A DNA stretch of 20,078 bases from Puniceicoccales bacterium (GTDB lineage: Bacteria; Verrucomicrobiota; Verrucomicrobiia; Opitutales; LL51). The position numbers and the translations under genes are program-made. This document shows positions 1 through 5,898 of this stretch, one piece after another. The notes below the pieces were generated by a model. It saw nothing but the letters and a program-made list of their open reading frames with translations. It did not search any database and had not been told where the DNA came from. How positions within the stretch are numbered: the stretch's first letter is position 1; every line of letters begins with the position of its first letter. Where the stretch lies: the NCBI GenBank assembly GCA_031259665.1, contig JAIRLD010000061.1, forward strand, positions 1-20,078, in the 5' to 3' direction.

Positions 1-1
1 T

Positions 2-991
2 TGGTATTGGGAGGATTATGGGTTGGAGGATATTGGTGCGGCTACTCTCATTCATGATGTGAATGATCAAGATGAAAATGGCGAAACGCTGCTCCATTTA
101 GCCGTGAGATTGAACAATGGAGAAGCCATAAGAAGGTTGATTAGTCTAGGCGCTGACGTGAATGCTCGGACCGAGAGTGGCTTGACGCCGTTGCATTATG
201 CTGAACAAATGGGCAGAACAGATATCGTAGGAATGTTGCTAGCACGAGGCGCTGAGAGGGATACTCAGGGTAGGTTTGGCACAACGCCGTTCCATGGGGA
301 TGCGCAAATGGGCGAAGTAAATGACATAAAAACGTTGCTAGAGCGAGACGCTGAAAGGGATATTGATGATTGGATTGATGCGTTGTTCTCTGCACCTAGG
401 AACAGAGTGGAAGCCGCAGAAGCGTTTCTAGCAAGAGACGCTTTGATGGATCAACATAGGCATTGGGAGGATCTTGGTTGGGAAATTATCGATGTGAATG
501 CGCGAGATGAGCGAAATGCAACGCCGCTGCATTATGCCGTTGAAATTGGCAATGTAGGGCTTATAGCGGCGTTAATCGATCGAGGTGCTAACGTGAATGC
601 TCAGACCGATAATGGTGGCGAAACACCACTCCATTTTGCCGCGAGGAGGGGCAATTTAGATGCCATAAGGATATTACTTGCTAAAGGTGCTGTCGTAAGT
701 ATTCGAAGTTTAGGGGATGGGGACATGCCGCTCCATACAGCCGTAAGAAATGGCCAAATAGAGGCCGTAGAAGCGTTATTAAAAGCAGAAGGCGCTGACG
801 TGAATGCTCGGACTGAAAATGGCGAGACGCCGCTCCATTTAGCCGAACAAGGGGACAGAGCAGATATCGTAGAAGTATTGCTAGCGCGAGGCGCTGAGAG
901 GGATACTCAGAATAGGCATGGCACAAAGCTGTCATCTTCGGATAGAATGGAGCTAATGGAGCTCCTAAGAGCGTTGTGGGCAATACGCTGA
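2..991 (+). CDS. Ankyrin-repeat protein, 5'-partial
   Basis: This is a tandem ankyrin-repeat protein, a protein-protein interaction scaffold with no catalytic motif and no target that can be read from sequence. The frame is open to the left edge. A TTG at 23 is the first start-like codon, but residues before it (WYWEDYG) resemble the internal HWEDLGW, so the gene probably begins outside the window. Counted from the TTG, ankyrin signatures lie near residues 21-28 (ETLLHLAV), 54-60 (LTPLHYA), 166-172 (ATPLHYA), 200-206 (ETPLHFA), 234-241 (DMPLHTAV) and 268-274 (ETPLHLA), with degenerate units around 87-145. The visible part has no signal peptide or membrane segment. The frame stops at TGA 989-991, and more ankyrin-like codons follow in other frames, so the 3' end looks truncated. 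Such proteins are often host-directed effectors in symbionts; that role is only an inference here. Confidence 0.85.
   Translation, partial: WYWEDYGLEDIGAATLIHDVNDQDENGETLLHLAVRLNNGEAIRRLISLGADVNARTESGLTPLHYAEQMGRTDIVGMLLARGAERDTQGRFGTTPFHGDAQMGEVNDIKTLLERDAERDIDDWIDALFSAPRNRVEAAEAFLARDALMDQHRHWEDLGWEIIDVNARDERNATPLHYAVEIGNVGLIAALIDRGANVNAQTDNGGETPLHFAARRGNLDAIRILLAKGAVVSIRSLGDGDMPLHTAVRNGQIEAVEALLKAEGADVNARTENGETPLHLAEQGDRADIVEVLLARGAERDTQNRHGTKLSSSDRMELMELLRALWAIR
148..290 (+). repeat. Direct repeat copy 1 inside ankyrin gene
   Basis: A 143-base segment aligns without gaps to 790-932 (constant offset 642 bases, 214 codons). I count about 24 mismatches, roughly 83% identity, with exact runs of 24 bases at 148-171 and again near 245-268. 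It encodes the GADVNART to AERDTQ part of a repeat unit. Confidence 0.85.
790..932 (+). repeat. Direct repeat copy 2 inside ankyrin gene
   Basis: This is the partner of 148-290. The near-identity at DNA level, including synonymous positions in the exact runs, suggests a recent in-frame duplication or gene conversion rather than protein-level constraint alone. Confidence 0.85.
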
Positions 992-1099
992 TGTGGTAGA
1001 TGATTGGTAATAGGCATGGAACAATACTGCTCCATTGGGCTGTATGTCGGTCATCCAGAGGTTGTAAAGGTGTTGTTGGGATATGCCGCCATCGACTAA
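992..1099 (+). pseudogene. Frameshifted ankyrin-repeat remnant
   Basis: After the TGA at 989-991, ankyrin-like codons continue but are spread over three frames. Bases 987-1007 read ADVVDDW, which echoes DIDDWID in the intact part. Bases 1009-1044 read NRHGTILLHWAV. Bases 1046-1096 read VGHPEVVKVLLGYAAID, back in the frame of the upstream gene, and end at TAA 1097-1099. Joined together these make one good ankyrin unit (G-T-x-LH-A, GHPEVVKVLL). At least two frame changes and several stops mean the former C-terminal repeats are broken. Sequencing error could explain one shift but not easily all of the damage. Confidence 0.75.
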
Positions 1100-1343
1100 A
1101 TATTATGGATAAATTGGAGCACTGAACGCCTAAACGTTGATGAAACTCATTCGGAATGGAGGAAATATCTCTGTTCTGATTTTTTTGCGCCATAAATCGT
1201 AGAATAAAGTCGAGAATCCGGAAAAATAAAAAAATAAATCAAATCCATAAAATAAAGATTGACCAGGTGGGGTCCAATTTGCAAGTTTTTGAATCCGAGA
1301 ACCGTCATGTGATGTCCCCACTACCGGATCTCCTCTCTGTCAG
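1100..1343. promoter_or_regulatory. AT-rich intergenic region before the tuf locus
   Basis: No believable gene lies here. The segment 1195-1260 is very AT-rich, with several A-tracts, and ends in a -35-like ATTGACC (1258-1264). No convincing -10 box lies 16-18 bases downstream. A GTGGGG (1267-1272) can pair with CCCCAC (1316-1321) across 43 bases. Because the run of core genes begins just downstream, the main promoter for tRNA-Thr-tuf is expected here. That is inferred from position, not from a clear consensus. Confidence 0.35.
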
Positions 1344-1419
<76 letters not shown>

Positions 1420-1456
1420 TAAAAAATTTTATGTTATTTTAGAAAAGGAAAAATTA

Positions 1457-2647
1457 ATGGCAAAAGAAACCTTCGAGAGAACGAAACCTCACGTCAATGT
1501 GGGTACCATCGGTCACGTCGACCATGGTAAGTCAACTTTAACGACAGCGCTCGTCAAAGTACAGTCCGATAAAGGCTTGGCTGAATTTAAGTCCTACGCC
1601 GATATCACTAAGGGCGGTACCGTCCGAGATGCTACCAAAACGGTCACGATCGCCGTCTCACACGTCGAGTACCAAAGCGATAAACGGCATTACGCCCATG
1701 TCGACTGTCCAGGACATGCCGATTTCGTTAAAAATATGATCACCGGTGCTGCACAAATGGATGGTGCTATCCTCGTCGTGAGCGCGGCGGATGGGCCGAT
1801 GCCGCAGACGCGGGAGCATATCCTTTTAGCGCGTCAGGTCGGTGTTCCGAAAATTGTAGTCTTCTTAAACAAAGTCGACCTCCTCGATGACCCGGAGCTA
1901 TTGGATCTCGTCGAAATGGAGGTGCGCGATTTGCTGACGAAGTATGAGTTCGATGGCGATAATATTACGGTCGTTCGCGGTTCTGCTTTGGCGGCACTGG
2001 AAGGAAAACCGGAGGGTGTTGAAGCGATTGGAAAACTTTTGGCGGCGCTTGACAAGGATATTCCCGAACCTCAGCGCGATATCGATAAGCCTTTCCTGAT
2101 GGCCGTCGAGGACGTATTTTCCATTACCGGTCGAGGTACGGTGGCGACGGGACGTATCGAACGCGGCGTAGTCAAGGTCGGCGAAGAAGTTGAAATTGTT
2201 GGCCTAGGCGATACGAAAAAGACGACCTGTACGGGTGTCGAAATGTTCCGCAAGCTACTCGATGAGGGGCGTGCGGGCGATAACGTCGGCTTATTGTTGC
2301 GCGGCCTAGAAAAAAAGGAAGTGGAACGCGGTCAGGTGATTGCGAAACCAAAGAGTATTACGCCCCATTCCAAGGCGAAGGCTGAAATTTACGTCCTGAC
2401 CAAGGACGAGGGTGGGCGCCATACACCGTTCTTTAATGGCTATCGGCCGCAGTTCTTCTTTGGAACGGCGGATGTGACGGGTGTTGTAACTTTACCGGAG
2501 GGCACGGAAATGGTCATGCCGGGGGATAATTTGGGTGTGGCGCTTGAGTTGCAGAAAAAAATCGCCATGGAGAAAGGGCAACGTTTTGCGATCCGTGAAG
2601 GTGGTCGGACCATCGGTGCAGGACGTATTACCGAAATTGTTGAATAA
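1457..2647 (+). CDS. tuf: Translation elongation factor Tu
   Basis: EF-Tu carries aminoacyl-tRNA to the ribosomal A site and hydrolyses GTP on codon recognition. At 396 aa it has the usual length. The GTPase domain shows the P-loop GHVDHGKS (19-26, Ser where Thr is common), DCPGH (83-87), NKVD (138-141) and SAL (176-178). Domains 2 and 3 follow, with GRGTVATGRIERG and a C-terminal GGRTIGAGRITEIVE. Switch I is odd: EKARGITI is replaced by DATKTVTI (58-65), although the Mg-coordinating threonine is kept as Thr64. The ATG at 1457 is supported by an AAAGGA ribosome-binding site at 1444-1449. It lies between tRNA-Thr and tRNA-Trp and upstream of secE rather than after fusA. No second tuf follows fusA in this window. 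Confidence 0.98.
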   Translation: MAKETFERTKPHVNVGTIGHVDHGKSTLTTALVKVQSDKGLAEFKSYADITKGGTVRDATKTVTIAVSHVEYQSDKRHYAHVDCPGHADFVKNMITGAAQMDGAILVVSAADGPMPQTREHILLARQVGVPKIVVFLNKVDLLDDPELLDLVEMEVRDLLTKYEFDGDNITVVRGSALAALEGKPEGVEAIGKLLAALDKDIPEPQRDIDKPFLMAVEDVFSITGRGTVATGRIERGVVKVGEEVEIVGLGDTKKTTCTGVEMFRKLLDEGRAGDNVGLLLRGLEKKEVERGQVIAKPKSITPHSKAKAEIYVLTKDEGGRHTPFFNGYRPQFFFGTADVTGVVTLPEGTEMVMPGDNLGVALELQKKIAMEKGQRFAIREGGRTIGAGRITEIVE

Positions 2648-2663
2648 GGTTAGTAAAAAAATG

Positions 2664-2669
2664 TTGACA
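2664..2669 (+). promoter_or_regulatory. TTGACA box before tRNA-Trp/secE
   Basis: A perfect -35 hexamer follows a run of A residues (2655-2661). If used, transcription would start near 2699, only a few bases before the 5' end of tRNA-Trp at 2704, a sensible distance. A TATTTT lies at 2685-2690 but with only a 15-base spacer. TGTCAA at 2690-2695 makes an inverted repeat with this box, so an operator or small stem is also possible. Confidence 0.35.
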
Positions 2670-2703
2670 GATAGGCGTAGAAGTTATTTTGTCAATTATT
2701 GAT

Positions 2704-2779
2704 AGGAGAATAGCTCAATTGGAAGAGCAACGGTCTCCAAAACCGTAGGTTGGGGGTTCGAGACCCTCTTCTCCTGCCA
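2704..2779 (+). tRNA. tRNA-Trp (anticodon CCA)
   Basis: A complete 76-nt cloverleaf. The acceptor AGGAGAA pairs with TTCTCCT, the discriminator is G and the CCA end is encoded (2777-2779). The D arm is GCTC/GAGC and the anticodon stem is ACGGT/ACCGT around CTCCAAA, giving anticodon CCA. tRNA-Trp between tuf and secE is a conserved arrangement in many bacteria. Its 3' end is only 13 bases before the secE start codon, so tRNA 3' processing would leave secE with a very short 5' leader. Confidence 0.97.
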
Positions 2780-2792
2780 GTGAGTATAATTT

Positions 2793-3017
2793 ATGAAGAT
2801 AAAAAATCCCCTGAGGCAAGTTGGTATATTCTTTGGTGAGACGGTGAGTGAGCTCAAAAAGGCTTCTTGGCCGAACCAGAAGGAAATGCGTCATTACGTT
2901 GGCATTGTGCTAGTCGGAATGGCGATTTTGGGCGTTTATGTAGCAATTGTTGATTTTGCACTTTTACACGTGGTGGAATTATGTAGCGATTGGATACGAG
3001 GGAGTTTAGGGCGGTAG
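2793..3017 (+). CDS. secE: Preprotein translocase subunit SecE
   Basis: SecE is the small essential membrane subunit that clamps SecY in the SecYEG channel. This 74-aa protein is the short, single-span form typical of most bacteria, unlike the three-span form of E. coli. The amphipathic cytoplasmic part contains the family signature ETVSELKKASWPNQKEM (about 17-33). It is followed by one hydrophobic helix at about residues 36-60 (VGIVLVGMAILGVYVAIVDFA). The start ATG is 13 bases after tRNA-Trp, with only a weak GTGAG as ribosome-binding site. It is followed by nusG after two bases, the standard secE-nusG pair. Confidence 0.95.
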   Translation: MKIKNPLRQVGIFFGETVSELKKASWPNQKEMRHYVGIVLVGMAILGVYVAIVDFALLHVVELCSDWIRGSLGR

Positions 3018-3019
3018 CG

Positions 3020-3586
3020 ATGATACTTTCAATGCAGGATTCGCGCTGGTATGCTTTGCAGGTTTTTTCTAATCAGGAGGCCAAGGTGAAGCTATATCTC
3101 GACAAATTTGCTACCCAGGAAGGGGTGTTGATTGACGAGGTACTTGTGCCATCGGAGCGGGTCATTGAAATTAAAAACGGTAAACGTTACCATCGCGTCA
3201 AAAAGTTCTATCCGGGCTACGTATTTGTTCGGATGAAGTTGTATAATGAAGAGGAGAAATTGTTGCAATCGCAGTGGTATTTCGTACGCAACATACAGGG
3301 CGTATTAAATTTTGTAGGAGGAGAGCGGCCGGTACCGTTAAGGGAGGACGAAGTTGCACGGATTTTGGATCAGGCGGCGACGGCGGCAACGGCAGCGCCT
3401 GTACAGCGTGTCCGATTTGAAGTGGGGAGCAAAGTCAAAATTACGGATGGTCCCTTTGCGGAATCGCTTGGCAGTGTGATGGAGCTCGATTTGGAAAATG
3501 GGAAGATGCGGGTATCGGTATCGCTATTTGGCCGGGAGACACCGGTTGAACTGGAATTTTGGCAAGCGAAGAGGATTAAGGAGTAG
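3020..3586 (+). CDS. nusG: Transcription termination/antitermination factor NusG
   Basis: NusG binds RNA polymerase across the main cleft, raises processivity, and links transcription to Rho or to the ribosome through S10. The 188-aa protein has an N-terminal NGN domain starting at DSRWYALQVFSNQE, with the signature FYPGYVFVRM, and a C-terminal KOW domain (VGSKVKITDGPFAESLGSV). An in-frame TTG at 2990 would add 10 residues overlapping secE. ATG 3020 is preferred because AGGG at 3008-3011 is properly spaced and the extra residues do not look like NusG. ATG 3032 is also possible. The stop is four bases before rplK. Confidence 0.96.
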   Translation: MILSMQDSRWYALQVFSNQEAKVKLYLDKFATQEGVLIDEVLVPSERVIEIKNGKRYHRVKKFYPGYVFVRMKLYNEEEKLLQSQWYFVRNIQGVLNFVGGERPVPLREDEVARILDQAATAATAAPVQRVRFEVGSKVKITDGPFAESLGSVMELDLENGKMRVSVSLFGRETPVELEFWQAKRIKE

Positions 3587-3590
3587 AAAT

Positions 3591-4016
3591 ATGGCAAAGA
3601 AAGTAGTAAAACAGATTAAGTTACAGTTACCGGCTGGGGCAGCAAATCCGGCACCGCCGGTTGGTCCCGCGTTGGGAGCGGCCGGTGTGAATATCATGGG
3701 CTTTTGCAAGGAGTTCAATGCGCGGACGAAGGACATGGCGGGGATGATCATTCCCGCGGTGATTTCCGTTTATGCCGATCGCTCATTTACCTTCGAGTTG
3801 AAATCGCCGCCCGCTTCGGTATTATTGCAGAAAGCGGCGGGGATTGCGAAGGGTTCAGGCGTACCCAATCGTACGAAGGTGGGCAAGGTGACGCGCAAGC
3901 AACTTGAAGAGATTGCGGAGACAAAGCGGGTGGACCTCAATGCGGAGGATCTCGATGCGGCGGTGAGAATGATCGAGGGGACGGCGCGTAGTATGGGTAT
4001 TGAAGTTGGAGCATAA
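3591..4016 (+). CDS. rplK: 50S ribosomal protein L11
   Basis: L11 forms the GTPase-associated centre with 23S rRNA helices 43/44 and is the target region of thiostrepton. The 141-aa product has the usual length. The N-terminal domain contains the proline-rich PAPPVGPALG switch helix region, and the C-terminal RNA-binding domain contains GSGVPNRTKVGKVTRKQ. An upstream in-frame extension exists but starts inside nusG. ATG 3591 has AAGGAG at 3578-3583 and begins the typical MAKKVVKQIKLQLPAG. Since nusG ends four bases before, there is no room for the L1-binding leader that precedes rplK in E. coli. Confidence 0.97.
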   Translation: MAKKVVKQIKLQLPAGAANPAPPVGPALGAAGVNIMGFCKEFNARTKDMAGMIIPAVISVYADRSFTFELKSPPASVLLQKAAGIAKGSGVPNRTKVGKVTRKQLEEIAETKRVDLNAEDLDAAVRMIEGTARSMGIEVGA

Positions 4017-4100
4017 TTTTTATTTTTGTGGAAATAATTTAAAATGGCTTGACAAGGGTGAAAATTGCCGTAGCGGTATTTATATATTTGTGGTTTGTTT
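4017..4100 (+). promoter_or_regulatory. rplK-rplA spacer with TTGACA box
   Basis: This is an 84-base spacer inside what is usually a tight rplK-rplA pair. It carries an AT-rich stretch followed by AAAATGGCTTGACA (4041-4054). There is no clear -10 at normal spacing; TAGCGG lies 16 bases downstream and a TATATATTT run lies further on at 4081-4089. There is also no recognisable ribosome-binding site before rplA. An internal promoter or an L1 autoregulatory leader would both fit this position, but neither is proven. Confidence 0.35.
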
Positions 4101-4808
4101 ATGAAGAAACGGAGCAAGCGTCAGTTAAAGGGGCAGGAGGTCGTTGATTTGGGTCAGTGTTTTTCCGTTGAGAATGCCGTTGCACTGCTTGAGAAGATGC
4201 CAAAAGCTCGTTTCGACGAAACGGTTGAACTTGCAATTCACCTCAGTGTCGATCCGAAGCAAAGCGATCAAATGGTTCGCGGAATAGTGAGTTTACCGAA
4301 TGGCAGTGGAAAGCGTGTACGTGTTTTAGTATTTACGGAGAAGCCGGAAGAGGCGATAGCAGCGGGGGCGGATTTTGCCGGGTTAGAGGATTTGATTGAG
4401 AAGGTTCAGGCGGGGTGGCTTGATTTCGACGTAGCGATTTCGACGACTTCCGCGATGAAGCAGGTACGCAATGTGGCGCGGGTACTGGGGCCGCGCGGTC
4501 TCATGCCGAATCCCAAGTCGGGGACGGTTTCGGACGACGTTGCGGAAGCGGTTCGCGAGGTAAAGGCGGGGCGTGTCGAATTTAAGATGGATAAGACGGC
4601 CAATATGGCCGTTGTCGTAGGAAAGCGTTCCTTTGCGGTGGACAAGTTGGTGGAAAATATAAGAATAGCCATCGATGCGATTTTAAAGGCGAAGCCTGCG
4701 AGTATTTCGGGTAATTTTATCAAAAATGTTACGTTAACGGCGACGATGGCGCCGGGGATTCGATTGGAGCAGGGGATTTACAGTGCGGTTTCAGGAGGGA
4801 CACTATGA
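4101..4808 (+). CDS. rplA: 50S ribosomal protein L1
   Basis: L1 forms the mobile L1 stalk that helps release E-site tRNA, and in many bacteria it represses its own operon. The 235-aa protein starts MKKRSKRQLKGQEV and carries the L1 signature STTSAMKQVRNVARVLGPRG with MPNPKSGTV (about 112-144). A TTG two codons earlier (4095) is a possible start, but ATG 4101 gives the normal N-terminus. No Shine-Dalgarno sequence is visible upstream of either codon. The TGA stop overlaps the rplJ start (ATGA), implying translational coupling of L1 and L10. Confidence 0.96.
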   Translation: MKKRSKRQLKGQEVVDLGQCFSVENAVALLEKMPKARFDETVELAIHLSVDPKQSDQMVRGIVSLPNGSGKRVRVLVFTEKPEEAIAAGADFAGLEDLIEKVQAGWLDFDVAISTTSAMKQVRNVARVLGPRGLMPNPKSGTVSDDVAEAVREVKAGRVEFKMDKTANMAVVVGKRSFAVDKLVENIRIAIDAILKAKPASISGNFIKNVTLTATMAPGIRLEQGIYSAVSGGTL

Positions 4809-5320
4809 AGGCGGAAAAGGAATTTTTAGTTAAGGAAGTTTTTGAGCATCTCGGCAAGTCGGATTACGTCTATTTGGCGGATTTTTCACGCGTGACCGTT
4901 GCGGCGATTTCCACCCTTCGCAAAAATTTACGGGGAAATAGTGCGGAATGTCACGTGGTTAAGAATAGTGTTTTGAAGCTTGCGCTCAAGGAAAATGGCT
5001 GTGAGGATTTGGACGGTAAGTGCTTTGAGGGGCATACGGCGATTGTCGTTGGCGGTTCGGATCCAGCGGGGGTTGCGAAGGTTTTATTTAAGTTTTCCAA
5101 GGACAATGAGGAAAAAATGGGGGTCAAGGGCGGTGCTCTTTCCAAGCATCCGTTAGCGGTCAGCGAGATTAAGGCATTGTCGGAGTTGCCATCGCTCGAG
5201 GTATTGCGTGCGCAGGTTTTAGCGCTTTTCAATACACCGGCGCAACAGTTGGTGCGTGTACTCAATGCGGTACCGCAGGGTGTAGTCAATGTTTTACAGG
5301 CAAAGGTGGATAAAATTTAG
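4805..5320 (+). CDS. rplJ: 50S ribosomal protein L10
   Basis: L10 anchors the L12 dimers to the ribosome and forms the base of the stalk that recruits translation factors. The 171-aa product is close to the usual length. The N-terminal rRNA-binding domain includes VKNSVLKLALKE, and the C-terminal helix that docks L12 is about 140-171. A strong AGGAGGG at 4793-4799 precedes the ATG, which overlaps the rplA stop by four bases. That overlap leaves no space for the classical L10-L12 leader that represses rplJ translation in E. coli. Confidence 0.96.
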   Translation: MKAEKEFLVKEVFEHLGKSDYVYLADFSRVTVAAISTLRKNLRGNSAECHVVKNSVLKLALKENGCEDLDGKCFEGHTAIVVGGSDPAGVAKVLFKFSKDNEEKMGVKGGALSKHPLAVSEIKALSELPSLEVLRAQVLALFNTPAQQLVRVLNAVPQGVVNVLQAKVDKI

Positions 5321-5402
5321 TATTTAAAAAAGAAATAAATTTAGGAGAATTTCTCTTAAATGGCAATGGTTGCCGCTAAGTTTGTTTCTGGAGGATGAAA
5401 AA
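5321..5402 (+). promoter_or_regulatory. rplL leader: two hairpins and a 12-codon ORF
   Basis: Stem 1 pairs TTTAGGAGAA (5340-5349) with TTCTCTTAAA (5351-5360; one G-U pair, and the innermost pairs must open to form a loop). It buries an AGGAG. Stem 2 pairs GGCAA (5362-5366) with TTGCC (5370-5374). An ATG at 5360 opens a 12-codon frame (MAMVAAKFVSGG) that stops at TGA 5396-5398, next to the rplL ribosome-binding site GGAGG (5390-5394). The layout suggests translational tuning of L12, which is needed in several copies per ribosome; that role is inferred. Confidence 0.45.
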
Positions 5403-5786
5403 ATGGCGAATATTACAAAGGATCAAGTTATTGAGTGGTTAAGTGCCCAATCCGTTTTAGAAATTGCCGGATTGGTAAAGGACTTAGAGGAGAAGTGGGG
5501 GGTGAGTGCGAGTGCGCCCATAGCGGCGGTTGCGATGCCAGCAGCGGGTGCGGCAGCCGAGGTTAAGGAGGAAAAGACGGAGTTTGATGTTATTTTAACG
5601 GCCGCGGGGGAGAGTAAAATCAATGTCATTAAGGAGGTCCGCGCCATTACCGGCCTAGGGCTAAAGGAGGCGAAAGACCTCGTCGATGGTGCGCCGAAGC
5701 CCGTCAAGGAAGCCATTTCGAAGGCCGATGCGGAGGAAATGAAGAAAAAACTTGAGGCAGCTGGCGCCAAAGTGGAACTTAAGTAA
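5403..5786 (+). CDS. rplL: 50S ribosomal protein L7/L12
   Basis: L12 is the multi-copy stalk protein that recruits and stimulates EF-Tu and EF-G. At 127 aa it is slightly longer than the E. coli protein. The N-terminal dimerisation domain (1-35) is followed by an Ala-rich hinge (about 36-55) and a C-terminal domain from EKTEFDVIL onward, with the factor-binding helix KINVIKEVRAITGLGLKEAKD. Start ATG 5403 has an excellent GGAGG at 5390-5394. It follows L10 after an 82-base structured leader and is followed by a hairpin before rpoB, which would let L12 be made in excess of both neighbours. Confidence 0.97.
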   Translation: MANITKDQVIEWLSAQSVLEIAGLVKDLEEKWGVSASAPIAAVAMPAAGAAAEVKEEKTEFDVILTAAGESKINVIKEVRAITGLGLKEAKDLVDGAPKPVKEAISKADAEEMKKKLEAAGAKVELK

Positions 5787-5815
5787 TTAAGCAGTGTTGA
5801 ATCAAGTTACAGGGT

Positions 5816-5858
5816 ACAGTTTTGTGGTATTTTTTGAATTCCACAGGACTGTTTTGTT
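5816..5858 (+). terminator. rplL-rpoB hairpin, likely attenuator or processing site
   Basis: ACAGTTTTGTGG (5816-5827) pairs with CCACAGGACTGT (5841-5852) as a 12-bp stem with two G-U pairs and a 13-base loop. It is followed by TTTGTTATC, only a modest T run. In E. coli a partial terminator and an RNase III site sit at exactly this junction and set the L12 to beta ratio. The weak T tract favours partial termination or RNA processing over a full stop, since rpoB has no obvious strong promoter of its own. Confidence 0.6.
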
Positions 5859-5898
5859 ATCATATAAATTTAAATAGGAGTGTTTGTATTTTTCTCGT

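Noticed and set aside
1267..1321. GTGGGG/CCCCAC inverted repeat before tRNA-Thr as a terminator for the ankyrin gene
   Set aside because: Only six pairs around a 43-base loop and no T tract follow it, so it is too weak to call a terminator.
2990..3019. TTG-initiated extension of nusG overlapping the end of secE
   Set aside because: The extra ten residues do not resemble a NusG N-terminus, and ATG 3020 has a properly spaced AGGG.
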